Positions 48,759 through 61,990 of a DNA stretch of 64,000 nt are shown piece by piece. The DNA is from Pseudomonas sp. FP2309 (lineage in GTDB: Bacteria; Pseudomonadota; Gammaproteobacteria; Pseudomonadales; Pseudomonadaceae): assembly GCF_030687575.1 (NCBI RefSeq), contig NZ_CP117439.1, positions 4,393,501 to 4,457,500 on the forward strand. The letters are read 5' to 3'. Both the position numbers and the translations under genes were made by a program. The notes under the pieces were generated by a model. That model was not told where the DNA came from. It saw only the letters and a list, made by a program, of their open reading frames with translations, and searched no databases. The first letter of the stretch is position 1. Each line of letters begins with the position of its first letter.

Positions 48759-49184
48759 TCAGCCCTGGGTAAAAGTGAAGCCGGCAAGCGACAGCTCGCG
48801 CAGACGCGCCAGAATCGCCGTGACTTGTGCCTGAGTGTACGGCTGCGCCGGATGCTTGCCCCACACCGGTGCCGGCCAGGCGGCGTCATCGCGTTTACGT
48901 ACGATCACATGCACATGCAACTGGCTGACGACATTGCCCAGCGCGCCGATGTTCATCTTGTCGGCGGCAAAGCCATCATTCAATAACTGCGCCAGCGCCG
49001 TCGTCTCTTGCCACAGCGTTTGTTGATCTGCGACATCCAGCTCAAACACTTCGCTGATACCGTCGATACGCGGCACCAGAATGAACCAGGGGTAGTTTGA
49101 GTCGTTGGACAACAGCAGGCGGCACAGCGGGAAGTCCCCGATGACCAGTGTGTCTTGTTGCAGGCGTTGATCTAAGGCGAACAC
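48759..49184 (-). CDS. HIT-family protein
   Basis: A 141-residue histidine-triad fold protein that probably hydrolyses or binds nucleotide conjugates. The triad region reads QLHVHVIVRKRDDAAWPAPVWGKHP: the usual His-x-His-x-His is His-x-His-x-Ile, so the nucleophilic third His is missing in this position. The start is a GTG after GGAG; the earlier GTG overlaps the ribosome binding site. Confidence 0.85.
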   Translation of the reverse strand: MFALDQRLQQDTLVIGDFPLCRLLLSNDSNYPWFILVPRIDGISEVFELDVADQQTLWQETTALAQLLNDGFAADKMNIGALGNVVSQLHVHVIVRKRDDAAWPAPVWGKHPAQPYTQAQVTAILARLRELSLAGFTFTQG

Positions 49185-49658
49185 CGCGGGCACTCCATTC
49201 GGCAGGTCAGATTCTGGGGCTCAGCATACCGTCGAATGCCTCATGCTTTCACGGCGATTGCACTGAAGTCTGCGCATTTGCGCAAAAATTCTGCCCTCTT
49301 TCGATGCAGCTCACTATTTGAGCTACGCTAACTCGGGCCTCACCGGGATGCACCAAAATGACCCACTTGTGCTTCAAAGGGATCCGTCAACTACCCACCG
49401 AGAGGGTGAACCGGTAACGTTTTTCGTAAGAACAGGCTTTTCGCAGCACCACACAGCGGTAACAGGCGGGCGTCAAGCCCAAACCAAACGGCGTAAAAAG
49501 CCCGTGCTTATGCGGTTTTTACAGGCTTTTCATGTTTTTCACGAAAAAATGACATTCGGTTACCGTTTTGGGCGCGCTTGTTGCATTCTCACAGCTATCG
49601 TCGGCAACGACAGCGGTTGGGAAGCCTCTGTTTCGCGATAAAGAACAGTGGCGTTTCA

Positions 49659-49820
49659 ATGCATCTCACGGAAGGCTTCAAACTTCGCGAGAGGTCTGAA
49701 AACAGCATTGAAGTTGTCAGTCCGGTTACAGGTGGACTGTGGATTTGCGACAGGGAGCTAGCAATTTACGACAGCCTCGTAAAGAAGCTGAAAGGAAAGA
49801 TGGGTAAGTATCGTCAATAG
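49659..49820 (+). CDS. Possible 53-residue hypothetical protein
   Basis: A short open frame of about 47% GC with a protein-like composition: hydrophobic-polar pattern and the run SPVTGGLWICDRELAIYDSLV. No strong ribosome binding site precedes the ATG, and no family is recognised. It could be real or part of a decayed element. Confidence 0.3.
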   Translation: MHLTEGFKLRERSENSIEVVSPVTGGLWICDRELAIYDSLVKKLKGKMGKYRQ

Positions 49821-49821
49821 C

Positions 49822-49848
49822 GTCGGCGTGATATAACTTTGCGCCGAC
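49822..49848. repeat. Inverted repeat upstream of porin gene
   Basis: GTCGGCG, 13 bases, CGCCGAC. On the minus strand TGTCGG resembles an ArgR half-site; ArgR is known to regulate oprD in P. aeruginosa, but the match is weak. Confidence 0.3.
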
Positions 49849-49927
49849 ACAAAAAAGAAAGAGCCGCCCAGATAAAAATACAGGTGGGACGGCAGTACTC
49901 TTCCTAAAACCAAAGGAGCAAATCACG

Positions 49928-51217
49928 ATGCGCGTGATGAAGTGGAGCATGATCGCCCTGGCTGTTTCAGCAGGCACCTCGCAGTTCGCAATGGCGTCCG
50001 CCCAGGACGACTCCAAGGGCTTTATCGAAGACAGCACCGCCAGCATTCTGGCCCGCACCCTGTACTTCAGCCGTGATTTCCGTAACCACGATGCGACTCA
50101 AAGCCGCCGTGAAGAAACCGGTCTCGGCTTGCACGGTCTCTTCAGCTCTGGCTACACCCAAGGCACCATCGGCGTCGGTATCGATGTCATCGGTCTGACG
50201 GCTGTGAAACTGGACAGCGGCAAGGGCCGTACCGGTCTCGGCATGTTTCCAAAGGGTTCCGACGGCCGCGCCGAAGACGATTTTTCCAAAGCCGGCGCTG
50301 CGGTTAAGTTCCGTATGTCCAATACGGTTCTGAAAATCGGCGATCAATACACCACTGCTCCCGTATTCGCCTCCGATGACAGCCGTTTGCTGCCGGAACT
50401 GCCGCAAGGCATCTCCATCACCAGCAACGAAATCAAGGACCTGAAACTGGAAGCCGGTCACTTCACCTCGATGAGTGCTCAGGACCAGACCTACAGGGAC
50501 AGTATCCCTAGCGCCGAGATCTCGGGCCATGGCCTGCGCGACGCGAACTTCGTGGGCGGCGTGTACTCCTGGACCCCAGAGTTCACCACCAGCCTCTACT
50601 ACTCGAAAGTGGAAGATTACTGGAAAAAGATCTACGCCAACGTGAACTGGACCCATGCGCTCAGCGATGACCAATCCGTGGCTGTAGACTTCAACATCTA
50701 CGACACCAAGAGCGAAGGCGCCGGCCTGGTACGTGCTGACAAAGACAGCACCACCAAGCTCGACAACCGTGCATTCAGCTTGCAAGGTGCTTACACCATC
50801 GGCGCTCACACCTTCACCCTGGCAGCACAGAAGGTCAGCGGCGACGGCCAGTACGGCTACGGTGTAGACGGCGGCGGCACGATTTTCCTGGCCAACTCCA
50901 TTGCCCGTTCCGACTTCAACGCTGAAGACGAGAAGTCTTACCAGGCTCGCTATGACCTGAACATGGCAACCTTTGGCATCCCTGGCCTGAGCTTCATGAC
51001 TCGCTACGTGAAAGGTACCGGCGCCAACCTCGCCAGCACTAATAACGGTAAAGAGTGGGAACGCGATATTGAAGCCAAATACGTGATCCAGAGCGGCCCG
51101 GCCAAAGATCTGAGCCTGCGCGTACGTCAAGCGACCTATCGCTCGTCCGACAAAATTTCCTCGGGCTCCCTCGACGAACTGCGTCTGATCGCGCAATACC
51201 CGCTGAACATCTTGTAA
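49928..51217 (+). CDS. OprD-family outer-membrane porin
   Basis: A 429-residue 18-stranded substrate-specific porin of the OprD/OprE/OprQ group, likely taking up basic amino acids or small acids. Signal peptide (about 1-24), GFIEDSTASILARTLYFSRDFRN as the first strand, many aromatic strand ends, and a C-terminal LRLIAQYPLNIL. The gene sits where P. aeruginosa has oprD (next to slyX, HIT and cold-shock genes). The exact sub-type is unclear, so no symbol is given. AAAGGAG precedes the ATG. Confidence 0.88.
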   Translation: MRVMKWSMIALAVSAGTSQFAMASAQDDSKGFIEDSTASILARTLYFSRDFRNHDATQSRREETGLGLHGLFSSGYTQGTIGVGIDVIGLTAVKLDSGKGRTGLGMFPKGSDGRAEDDFSKAGAAVKFRMSNTVLKIGDQYTTAPVFASDDSRLLPELPQGISITSNEIKDLKLEAGHFTSMSAQDQTYRDSIPSAEISGHGLRDANFVGGVYSWTPEFTTSLYYSKVEDYWKKIYANVNWTHALSDDQSVAVDFNIYDTKSEGAGLVRADKDSTTKLDNRAFSLQGAYTIGAHTFTLAAQKVSGDGQYGYGVDGGGTIFLANSIARSDFNAEDEKSYQARYDLNMATFGIPGLSFMTRYVKGTGANLASTNNGKEWERDIEAKYVIQSGPAKDLSLRVRQATYRSSDKISSGSLDELRLIAQYPLNIL

Positions 51218-51261
51218 TTGCCGGTTTAATTACAACGATGACTTAAGGCCTCGGCCTTAAA

Positions 51262-51302
51262 CAAAAAAGCCGCTCCCATGCAAACGGGGAGCGGCTTTTT
51301 TT
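51262..51302 (+). terminator. Intrinsic terminator after the porin
   Basis: AAAAAAGCCGCTCCC / GGGGAGCGGCTTTTTTT with a loop of about 8 bases. Upstream TTAAGGCCTCGGCCTTAA is an additional palindrome. Confidence 0.88.
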
Positions 51303-51408
51303 ATTGCAGTTTTATGTCAGCCCATAATAACTAGCAAGCTAAGTAACTAATTAGAATCAGCCGTCACATTAACCTGACTTTTCGGCCAAGTTAAACAAAT
51401 ACATCCCA

Positions 51409-52251
51409 TTACTTCGGTGCAGCTTCCTGCATGACGCGAATAACACGCTGCGGAAATGGAATATCAATCCCCGCTGCCTTCAAACGATCACGCGCCAGTT
51501 CATTGAGCATAAACACCACATCCCAATAATCCGGGGTGTTGGTCCAGCAACGCAGGGAAACCGTGATTGAGCTATCGCCCAGGGTCGACACCACCGCCAC
51601 CGCAGCCGGGTCGGTCAGCACGCGCGGGTCTTTTGCCAGTTCCAGCAACACTTCACGGGCTTTCTGCAGGTCCGCCTCGTAGTCCACACCCACGTCAAAT
51701 ACCACTTTGCGGGTCGGCTGACGGTTGGTGTTGGTGATGATGCCGTTGGACAGGATGCCGTTCGGTACGATCACCGTCTTGTTGTCGCCGGTGCGCAGCA
51801 CGGTGTGGAAGATCTGGATGCTGTCGACAGTACCCGAGGTGCCCTGGGCTTCGATCCAGTCACCAATGCGGAATGGGCGGAACAGCAGGATCAGCACGCC
51901 ACCGGCGAAATTCGCCAGGCTGCCTTGCAACGCCAGGCCGATGGCCAGGGTAGCGGCACCGATGGCTGCTACGAACGAGGTGGTGGCCACGCCGATCATC
52001 GAGGCCACGCTGACGATCAGCATGACTTTGAGCGCGATGTTCGCAAGGCTGGTGATGAAGTGCTGCAGCGCCAGGTCTGCGTTGCGCATGGCCAGCAGGC
52101 GGCCTACGCGGTGGGTCAACACATTGATCAGCCACCAGCCGATGGCCAGGGTGATCACAGCCAGCAGTACCCGGCTGCCATATTCCATGATCATCGGGAT
52201 CCACGACTGTGAAGTCTTGATCAAGTGATCCATTTCAGCGTTTAAATCCAT
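51409..52251 (-). CDS. Small-conductance mechanosensitive channel (MscS family)
   Basis: A 280-residue channel that opens under membrane tension to release solutes. Three membrane helices (about 20-45, 62-85, 92-120), the pore helix with GAATLAIGLALQGSLANFAGG, then a beta/alpha-beta cytoplasmic vestibule (FRIGDWIEAQGTSGTVDSIQIFHTVLRTGDNKTVIVPNG). Same length as E. coli MscS (286). Confidence 0.93.
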   Translation of the reverse strand: MDLNAEMDHLIKTSQSWIPMIMEYGSRVLLAVITLAIGWWLINVLTHRVGRLLAMRNADLALQHFITSLANIALKVMLIVSVASMIGVATTSFVAAIGAATLAIGLALQGSLANFAGGVLILLFRPFRIGDWIEAQGTSGTVDSIQIFHTVLRTGDNKTVIVPNGILSNGIITNTNRQPTRKVVFDVGVDYEADLQKAREVLLELAKDPRVLTDPAAVAVVSTLGDSSITVSLRCWTNTPDYWDVVFMLNELARDRLKAAGIDIPFPQRVIRVMQEAAPK

Positions 52252-52387
52252 GCGGTTTCTCCTGTGTGGCGGATGTGCGGCTTTATTGACTGCCTAAAAA
52301 CGCAAATGAGCCCCGTAGGGCTCAAGTGTAGGCGCGGATTCCGGGGCGTGGGACGTCAAAAATGCCCTTGGGTTCCGCAAAGTGCCA

Positions 52388-52873
52388 TCAGTCGCGGAAG
52401 TTATTGAACTGCAGCGGCATGTCGAAAGTCTTGGCGCGCAGGGCCGCGATGGCCTCTTGCAGGTCATCGCGCTTCTTGCCGGTCACACGGACCTGCTCAC
52501 CCTGGATGGCGGCCTGGACTTTGAGTTTGGCATCCTTGATGTGGGCGACGATCTTCTTCGCCAGCTCCTTGTCGATGCCTTCCTTGAGCACGGCTTCCTG
52601 CTTCATCAGCTTGCCGGAAGCGTAGGCGTCCTTGATTTCAAGGCACTGGGCATCGATCTTGCGCTTGACCAGCGACAGCTTGAGGATTTCGATCATCGCT
52701 TCCAGCTGGAAATCGGCTTCAGCGGTCAGGTTGACGGTCAGTTCCTTTTCCTTGAACTCGAAGCTGCCTTTGCCCTTCAGGTCATAGCGACGGTCCAGTT
52801 CCTTGACGGCGTTCTCGACTGCGTTGGTGACTTCGTGTTTGTCCAGTTCAGATACCACGTCGAACGAAGGCAT
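52388..52873 (-). CDS. yajQ: YajQ family nucleotide-binding protein
   Basis: A 161-residue protein with two ferredoxin-like domains; [31 protein letters not shown] at the N-terminus is diagnostic. In Xanthomonas a homologue binds cyclic di-GMP; in P. fluorescens YajQ affects virulence-like traits. It is divergent from panE-like 52997. Confidence 0.94.
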   Translation of the reverse strand: MPSFDVVSELDKHEVTNAVENAVKELDRRYDLKGKGSFEFKEKELTVNLTAEADFQLEAMIEILKLSLVKRKIDAQCLEIKDAYASGKLMKQEAVLKEGIDKELAKKIVAHIKDAKLKVQAAIQGEQVRVTGKKRDDLQEAIAALRAKTFDMPLQFNNFRD

Positions 52874-52891
52874 GTGATTTCTCCAATATAA

Positions 52892-53914
<1,023 letters not shown>

Positions 53915-53960
53915 GGCACGCGCTACCCTGCCCGCCTGTCTATCACCTGGGAAAACCCTG

Positions 53961-55997
53961 ATGCCGCTGCGCCAGCGTCTTGAAAACTTACCGGTAGGGC
54001 AGAAACTGCTGGCCGCCCTGTTGGTGCTGCTGACCACCGTATTGCTGGTGGCCAATCTCACGTTTATCAGCGCCGCCTACTGGATCTCCCAGGAAAGCAT
54101 GGCGCCCCAGGCGTTGCAGGCCATCGGCCGGCTGGTGTCCAACCCGGCCCTCGCCGCCGAAGCCCTCGAATCCCCGGCCAAAGCCAACGCATTGCTCAAC
54201 GAGCTGACCAGCTATTCGCCGCTGCGCGCTGCCGCGCTCTATGACAGCGAAGGCAATCTCCTGGCCCAGATGCAACACGGTGACCGTCTGCAATTACCCG
54301 ACAACTACCGGCATATCGAAGCGTGGCGCGTCTCCGAGTTTCGCAGCAACCAAGTGATTACCCTGCCCCGCCCGGGCCAGCCGTCCGGACATTTACTGCT
54401 GGTGGCCAGCAGTGAACTGCCGATGGCCTTCTATACCGGCACGCTGACGGCAAGCCTGGGCATCCTGATTTTCAGCGTGCTGCTGTGGCTGATCATCGCC
54501 CGGCAGATCAAACGACTGATCACGCGCCCCATCCATGAGTTGGAGGAGCTGTCGCGCCAGGTGACCCGCGAAGAGAACTACGCCCTGCGCGCAGGGCGTG
54601 GCAACCGCGATGAAATCGGCAGCCTGGCCGAAGCGTTCAACACCATGCTGTCGCGCATCGAAGCCCGTGAGCAACAGCTCAAACGCGCACGGGACGACTC
54701 CCAGGCCGCATACGACCAAGCCCAAGGCCTGGCCGAAGAGACGCGCCACACCAACCGCAAGCTGGAGCTGGAAGTCCAGGTTCGCAGCAAGATCGAGAAA
54801 AAACTCACCGGTTTCCAGAACTACCTCAACAGCATCATCGACTCAATGCCCTCAGCGCTGATCGCCCTGGATGAACAGCTGTACGTGACCCAATGGAACC
54901 AGGAAGCCAGCGCGCTTTCCGGTACGCGCCTGGATGAAGCCCTGAACCAGCCGATCTACCTCGCCTTCCAACCGCTCAAGCCCTACCTGCCGCAGATCAA
55001 GGCCACGATCGAGCAACACACGGTCGAGCGCATCGAACGCGTCACGTGGGTCAAGGATGACGAGCCCAAGCATTACGCCCTGACCTTCTATCCGCTGACG
55101 GGTGGTGCCGGGCGTGGCGTGGTCATCCGCATCGATGACATCACCCAGCGTCTGTCCCTGGAAGAAATGATGGTGCAGTCGGAAAAAATGCTCTCCGTCG
55201 GCGGGCTGGCCGCGGGCATGGCCCACGAAATCAACAACCCGCTGGGGGCGATCCTGCATAACGTGCAGAACATCCGTCGACGCTTGTCCGCGGACTTGCC
55301 CAAGAACCTGGAGTACGCCGAGCAGGCGGGCATTGAGCTGGCAACGGTCAACCGCTACCTGGAGGGCCGCGAGGTTCCGCAATTGCTCGACGGCATTCAG
55401 CAGGCCGGCGCGCGGGCCGCCAAAATCGTCACCCACATGCTCAGTTTCAGCCGCCGCAGCAACCGCCAGATGGCGCCGTGCGACTTGCCGGCGCTGATCG
55501 ACCAGGCTGTGGAAATCGCCGGCAATGACTTCGACCTGGCGATCGGTTTCGACTTCAAGGGCCAGGCGATCATCCGCCAGTTCGACCCGCAACTGGGCCC
55601 CGTGCCCGGCACTGCGAACGAGCTCGAACAAGTGTTGCTCAACCTGCTGAAAAACGCCGCCCAGGCCATTCATCAGCGCGAAGACGATCACGAACCGGGA
55701 CGCATCATCCTGCGCACTCGCCTCAACCCGCCGTGGGCAGAGATCCAGGTGGAAGACAACGGCATTGGCATGAGCGAGAACGTGCGCAAGCGCACCTTCG
55801 AACCGTTCTTCACCACCAAGGAAATCGGTCAGGGCACCGGCCTTGGGTTGTCAGTGTCGTATTTCATCATCACCAACAACCACAAGGGCCAGATGGAGGT
55901 GCACTCCACCCCCGGCCAAGGCACCTGCTTTACCCTGCGCATCCCCCTGGCCGGCAGCCAATTGCCGCCCTCCGAACTGACCCAACTGGAGCACTGA
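53961..55997 (+). CDS. Orphan sensor histidine kinase (HAMP-PAS-HisKA)
   Basis: A 678-residue inner-membrane hybrid-free kinase. Membrane helix 1 at about 15-37, periplasmic sensor to about 155, helix 2 at about 160-183, HAMP (about 185-240), coiled-coil (about 240-285), PAS (about 290-400), HisKA with His422 in GMAHEINNPLGAI, and ATPase domain (NLLKNAAQA, DNGIGM, GTGLGLSVS). No response regulator is adjacent. P. aeruginosa PA4398, in the same context, affects swarming and biofilm. Confidence 0.9.
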   Translation: MPLRQRLENLPVGQKLLAALLVLLTTVLLVANLTFISAAYWISQESMAPQALQAIGRLVSNPALAAEALESPAKANALLNELTSYSPLRAAALYDSEGNLLAQMQHGDRLQLPDNYRHIEAWRVSEFRSNQVITLPRPGQPSGHLLLVASSELPMAFYTGTLTASLGILIFSVLLWLIIARQIKRLITRPIHELEELSRQVTREENYALRAGRGNRDEIGSLAEAFNTMLSRIEAREQQLKRARDDSQAAYDQAQGLAEETRHTNRKLELEVQVRSKIEKKLTGFQNYLNSIIDSMPSALIALDEQLYVTQWNQEASALSGTRLDEALNQPIYLAFQPLKPYLPQIKATIEQHTVERIERVTWVKDDEPKHYALTFYPLTGGAGRGVVIRIDDITQRLSLEEMMVQSEKMLSVGGLAAGMAHEINNPLGAILHNVQNIRRRLSADLPKNLEYAEQAGIELATVNRYLEGREVPQLLDGIQQAGARAAKIVTHMLSFSRRSNRQMAPCDLPALIDQAVEIAGNDFDLAIGFDFKGQAIIRQFDPQLGPVPGTANELEQVLLNLLKNAAQAIHQREDDHEPGRIILRTRLNPPWAEIQVEDNGIGMSENVRKRTFEPFFTTKEIGQGTGLGLSVSYFIITNNHKGQMEVHSTPGQGTCFTLRIPLAGSQLPPSELTQLEH

Positions 55998-56000
55998 TCT

Positions 56001-56579
56001 ATGGGCTTTCGCCTGTCGAAAATCTACACCCGCACCGGCGACGGGGGCGAAACCGGCCTCGGCGACGGCCGCCGCGTGCCCAAAGACCACCCACGCGTGG
56101 AGGCCATCGGCGAAGTCGATACGCTGAACAGCCAACTGGGACTGCTGCTGGCCGGCCTTGAAGAACAAAGCGGAAAACACCCTGGGCTCAAAGACGTGAT
56201 TGAAGTGCTGACACCTTGCCAGCACCGCCTGTTTGACCTCGGCGGTGAGTTGGCAATGCCGGTGTACAAGGCGCTGAACGCCGCGGAAGTGGATCGGCTG
56301 GAAGCCGCGATTGATCGATGGAACGAAGAAGTGGGCTCACTGGAAAACTTCATCCTGCCCGGCGGTTCAGCGCTGATTGCCCAGGCCCATGTGTGCCGCA
56401 GTCTGGCACGTGGTGCCGAGAGACGGTGTCAGCACCTCAACGCGCTGGAGCCGCTGGAAGGGGTCGGCCTGGCGTATATCAATCGGCTGTCGGACTTGCT
56501 GTTTGTGGCCGCGCGCGTGATTGCTCGGCGCCAGGGGGTGGCGGAGGTGCTTTGGCAAGCGGCGGCGAAGCCACACTGA
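56001..56579 (+). CDS. Cob(I)alamin adenosyltransferase, PduO type
   Basis: A 192-residue PduO-family enzyme that makes adenosylcobalamin from cobalamin and ATP. N-terminal IYTRTGDGGETGLGDGRRVPK and central VEAIGEVDTLNSQLG carry ATP and cobalamin residues; FILPGGS and RSLARGAERR follow. It starts 4 bases after the kinase stop. Confidence 0.92.
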   Translation: MGFRLSKIYTRTGDGGETGLGDGRRVPKDHPRVEAIGEVDTLNSQLGLLLAGLEEQSGKHPGLKDVIEVLTPCQHRLFDLGGELAMPVYKALNAAEVDRLEAAIDRWNEEVGSLENFILPGGSALIAQAHVCRSLARGAERRCQHLNALEPLEGVGLAYINRLSDLLFVAARVIARRQGVAEVLWQAAAKPH

Positions 56580-56645
56580 GGGTTATTCAGTGAATGGTAG
56601 GGCCTTAGCGGGGGCGAGCCCCCGGTAAAGCCCGCCAGAACACCC

Positions 56646-57590
56646 TCAGCCTTGCGGCCAAAACGCCCTGATACCCGCCACGCCCTGGGCTCCTGCCTCC
56701 CAGGCTTTGTCTCGTTCGGCAGGACCCACGCCGCCCAACAGAAACACCGGCTTGCTGAACCCACGGATCAACTGCTCCGCCTGTTCCCAACCCAACGGCT
56801 GGGCATCCGGGTGGGTCTGGGTCGGCTGCACCGGCGACAGGGTGACAAAATCCACGTCCATCAGCTCTGCCAACGCCAGTTCTTCGGCGTTGTGGCATGA
56901 GGCCGCCAGCCAGCGGTCCTTCGGCAATGGCCGACCTTTGCTCGCGTATTTGCGCAATTGGGCCGACGTCATGTGCCAGCCCGCTGCAGGAAAGTCCCCC
57001 AGCCACTCAAACGGCCCCTTGAGCATCAACTGCGCCTTGCCGGCGCACAGGCCCACCGCATCCACCGCCAAATCGCGGTATTTAGGGTCGTAGCCGTTGG
57101 GGGCGCGCAGTTGGATCAGCTTGATGCCACCGGCGACGGCCTTTTGAATCCCGCGCAACAGCGTCGGCGTCTCCAGCTCGCCAGGGGTGATCAGATACTC
57201 GGCAGGCAAACGTGCAGCGGCAACGATCGGCGTGTTGGCGGCCGGGAATTCGTAGTTGATCAGATCCCGAGGCGCCACCCACTCCAAGGGTTGTCCCTCA
57301 GCCCCGTGCGGCTCGCCGGTAAAGGCCGAGACTACCCAGACATCCAGTAACACCTGTTTGTCCGGGTAGTCGTGTTGCACCTTGATCAGCGGCCGCGCCG
57401 TAGTGACCTGAATACCCAGTTCTTCCTGCAATTCGCGGGACAAGGCCGCGGCGACCGATTCATCGGCCTCCACCTTGCCGCCGGGAAACTCCCAGAGGCC
57501 GCCCTGGTGCTGGGTATCGGCGCGGCGTGCCAGCAGAATCCTGCCATCGACACCGCGGATCACTGCTGCAGCTACATGCACTCGTTTCAC
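56646..57590 (-). CDS. Nudix hydrolase fused to ThiE-like domain
   Basis: A 314-residue bifunctional protein. Residues 1-130 are a Nudix (MutT-type) domain with the full box GGKVEADESVAAALSRELQEELGIQ, which cleans up oxidised nucleotides. Residues about 145-314 resemble thiamine-phosphate synthase (LITPGELETPTLLRGIQKAVAGGIKLIQLR, then VFLLGGVGPAERDKAWEAGAQGVAGIRAFW). This fusion is common in pseudomonads; whether the ThiE half is active is not shown. Confidence 0.9.
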   Translation of the reverse strand: MKRVHVAAAVIRGVDGRILLARRADTQHQGGLWEFPGGKVEADESVAAALSRELQEELGIQVTTARPLIKVQHDYPDKQVLLDVWVVSAFTGEPHGAEGQPLEWVAPRDLINYEFPAANTPIVAAARLPAEYLITPGELETPTLLRGIQKAVAGGIKLIQLRAPNGYDPKYRDLAVDAVGLCAGKAQLMLKGPFEWLGDFPAAGWHMTSAQLRKYASKGRPLPKDRWLAASCHNAEELALAELMDVDFVTLSPVQPTQTHPDAQPLGWEQAEQLIRGFSKPVFLLGGVGPAERDKAWEAGAQGVAGIRAFWPQG

Positions 57591-57609
57591 CGCGCTTCTC
57601 CTCCAGGCT

Positions 57610-58827
57610 TCAGGTCCGGTATTCCGCGTTGATCTTCACGTACTCGTGGGACAGGTCGGTGGTCCAGATGGTTTCGCTGCACTCGCCACGGCCCAGTTCG
57701 ATGCGGATGGTGATTTCTTCCTGTTGCATCACGGCCGAACCCTGGGCTTCGGTGTAGCTCTCGGCGCGGGCGCCACGGCTGGCGATGCACACGTCACCCA
57801 GGAACACGTCGATCTTGCTCACGTCCAGGTCCGGCACACCGGCACGGCCCACGGCAGCGAGGATGCGGCCCCAGTTCGGATCGGAGGCGAACAGCGCCGT
57901 CTTGATCAGTGGTGAGTGCGCCACGGTGTAGCCGACATCCAGGCATTCCTGGTGGTTGCCACCGCCGTTGACTTCAACGGTCACGAACTTGGTCGCGCCT
58001 TCGCCGTCGCGCACGATGGCCTGGGCCACGTCCATGCACACTTCGAACACCGCCTGCTTGAGGGCCGCAAACAGCGCGCCGCTGGCCTCGGTGATTTCCG
58101 GCAGGTTGGCCTGGCCGGTGGCGATCAGCATGCAGCAGTCGTTGGTCGAGGTATCGCCATCGATCGTGATGCGGTTGAACGACTTGTTGGCGCCGTCCAG
58201 GATCAGGCTATGCAGCACATCGCGGGAGACTTTGGCGTCGGTGGCGATGTAGCCCAGCATGGTGGCCATGTTCGGGCGAATCATGCCCGCACCCTTGCTG
58301 ATGCCGGTGACGGTGACCGTCACGCCGTCGTGCACGAACTGACGGCTCGCACCTTTGGGCAGGGTGTCGGTGGTCATGATGCCGGTGGCGGCGGCGGCCC
58401 AGTTATCCACAGACAGGTCGTCGAGCGCGGCTTGCAGGGCGCCTTCGATTTTCTCGACCGGCAGCGGCTCACCGATGACACCGGTGGAGTACGGCAGGAC
58501 CTGGCTGGCGTCCACGCCGGCCAGCTGGGCCAGCTTGGCGCAGGTACGCGCAGCGGCGACCAGGCCTGGCTCACCGGTACCGGCGTTGGCATTGCCGGTG
58601 TTGGTCAGCAGGTAACGGATATTGCCCGCAACGCGCTGCTTGGCCAGGATCACCGGGGCGGCGCAAAAGGCGTTGAGGGTAAAGACGCCCGCGACGGTCG
58701 AGCCTTCGGCACAGCGCATCACCACCACATCCTTGCGCCCTGGGCGCTTGATGCCGGCCGAAGCGATACCGAGTTCAAAACCGGCGACCGGGTGCAAAGT
58801 GGGCAAAGGACCAAGACCAACAGCCAT
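57610..58827 (-). CDS. argJ: Glutamate N-acetyltransferase ArgJ (bifunctional)
   Basis: A 405-residue self-cleaving enzyme that transfers the acetyl group from N-acetylornithine to glutamate in arginine synthesis. The autoprocessing site is Ala188-Thr189 in [17 protein letters not shown], Thr189 becoming the nucleophile. Glycine-rich KGAG and the oxyanion threonines (TTDT) fit. Arginine catabolism (arcABC) is also in the window. Confidence 0.95.
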   Translation of the reverse strand: MAVGLGPLPTLHPVAGFELGIASAGIKRPGRKDVVVMRCAEGSTVAGVFTLNAFCAAPVILAKQRVAGNIRYLLTNTGNANAGTGEPGLVAAARTCAKLAQLAGVDASQVLPYSTGVIGEPLPVEKIEGALQAALDDLSVDNWAAAATGIMTTDTLPKGASRQFVHDGVTVTVTGISKGAGMIRPNMATMLGYIATDAKVSRDVLHSLILDGANKSFNRITIDGDTSTNDCCMLIATGQANLPEITEASGALFAALKQAVFEVCMDVAQAIVRDGEGATKFVTVEVNGGGNHQECLDVGYTVAHSPLIKTALFASDPNWGRILAAVGRAGVPDLDVSKIDVFLGDVCIASRGARAESYTEAQGSAVMQQEEITIRIELGRGECSETIWTTDLSHEYVKINAEYRT

Positions 58828-58887
58828 GAATGCGCTCCTTAAAAATAGGTGATGTCTGTGCCGTCGGAATCGACGGTGAAATTAATG

Positions 58888-58923
58888 GCAAAACGCCGCG
58901 ACGGCAAAAGCCGGTCGCGGCGC
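58888..58923 (-). terminator. Intrinsic terminator of secA
   Basis: Read leftward: GCCGCGACCGGC / GCCGTCGCGGC with loop TTTT, then TTTT. Confidence 0.75.
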
Positions 58924-58950
58924 GGAGTGTTGCAGCGTCAGGCGAAAATC

Positions 58951-61686
<2,736 letters not shown>

Positions 61687-61990
61687 ATCGGCAGGTTCTT
61701 CCACACATAGGGATGGAGGGCGCACCGTGAGTGGCCCGAGCAGCCCTCACGGCCGCATGCGAACGCGCATTCTACCCGGAATCGTGGGTGAGGAAAGTGG
61801 CGTTGTTCCCCGAGGCTGACATGGGGCAGTGAGAGGGCTTGTTTAAAATAAGGGCTTTTGTGCGAACTTCAACCCATGACGTGCAGAAGTTACCTACTGA
61901 TTTCACGGGCAAAGCACGGCGGTGCATTGCCACGGGCTGCGCAGAAGCTTTCTGTTAAGATGGCCGCTCTGTTACTTAAGGTGTCCAATC
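61687..61990. promoter_or_regulatory. secA-dciA divergent intergenic region
   Basis: 304 bases without a gene. No SecM-like arrest peptide is visible, in line with pseudomonads. Promoters for both genes must lie here; none stands out. Confidence 0.45.

Larger units (their letters stand above)
49185..49927. other. Low-GC intergenic region upstream of the porin
   Basis: This 743-base region is AT-richer than its surroundings. It contains direct repeats of ACAGGCTTTTC at 49432 and 49521, several GTTTTTC-type runs, a possible 53-codon gene (49659-49820) and an inverted repeat GTCGGCG/CGCCGAC at 49822-49848 just before the porin leader. Porin promoter elements are not identified with certainty. 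Confidence 0.45.

Noticed and set aside
49318..49641. 107-codon open frame in the low-GC region
   Set aside because: No ribosome binding site, basic composition without pattern, overlaps repeated T-rich DNA; probably noise.
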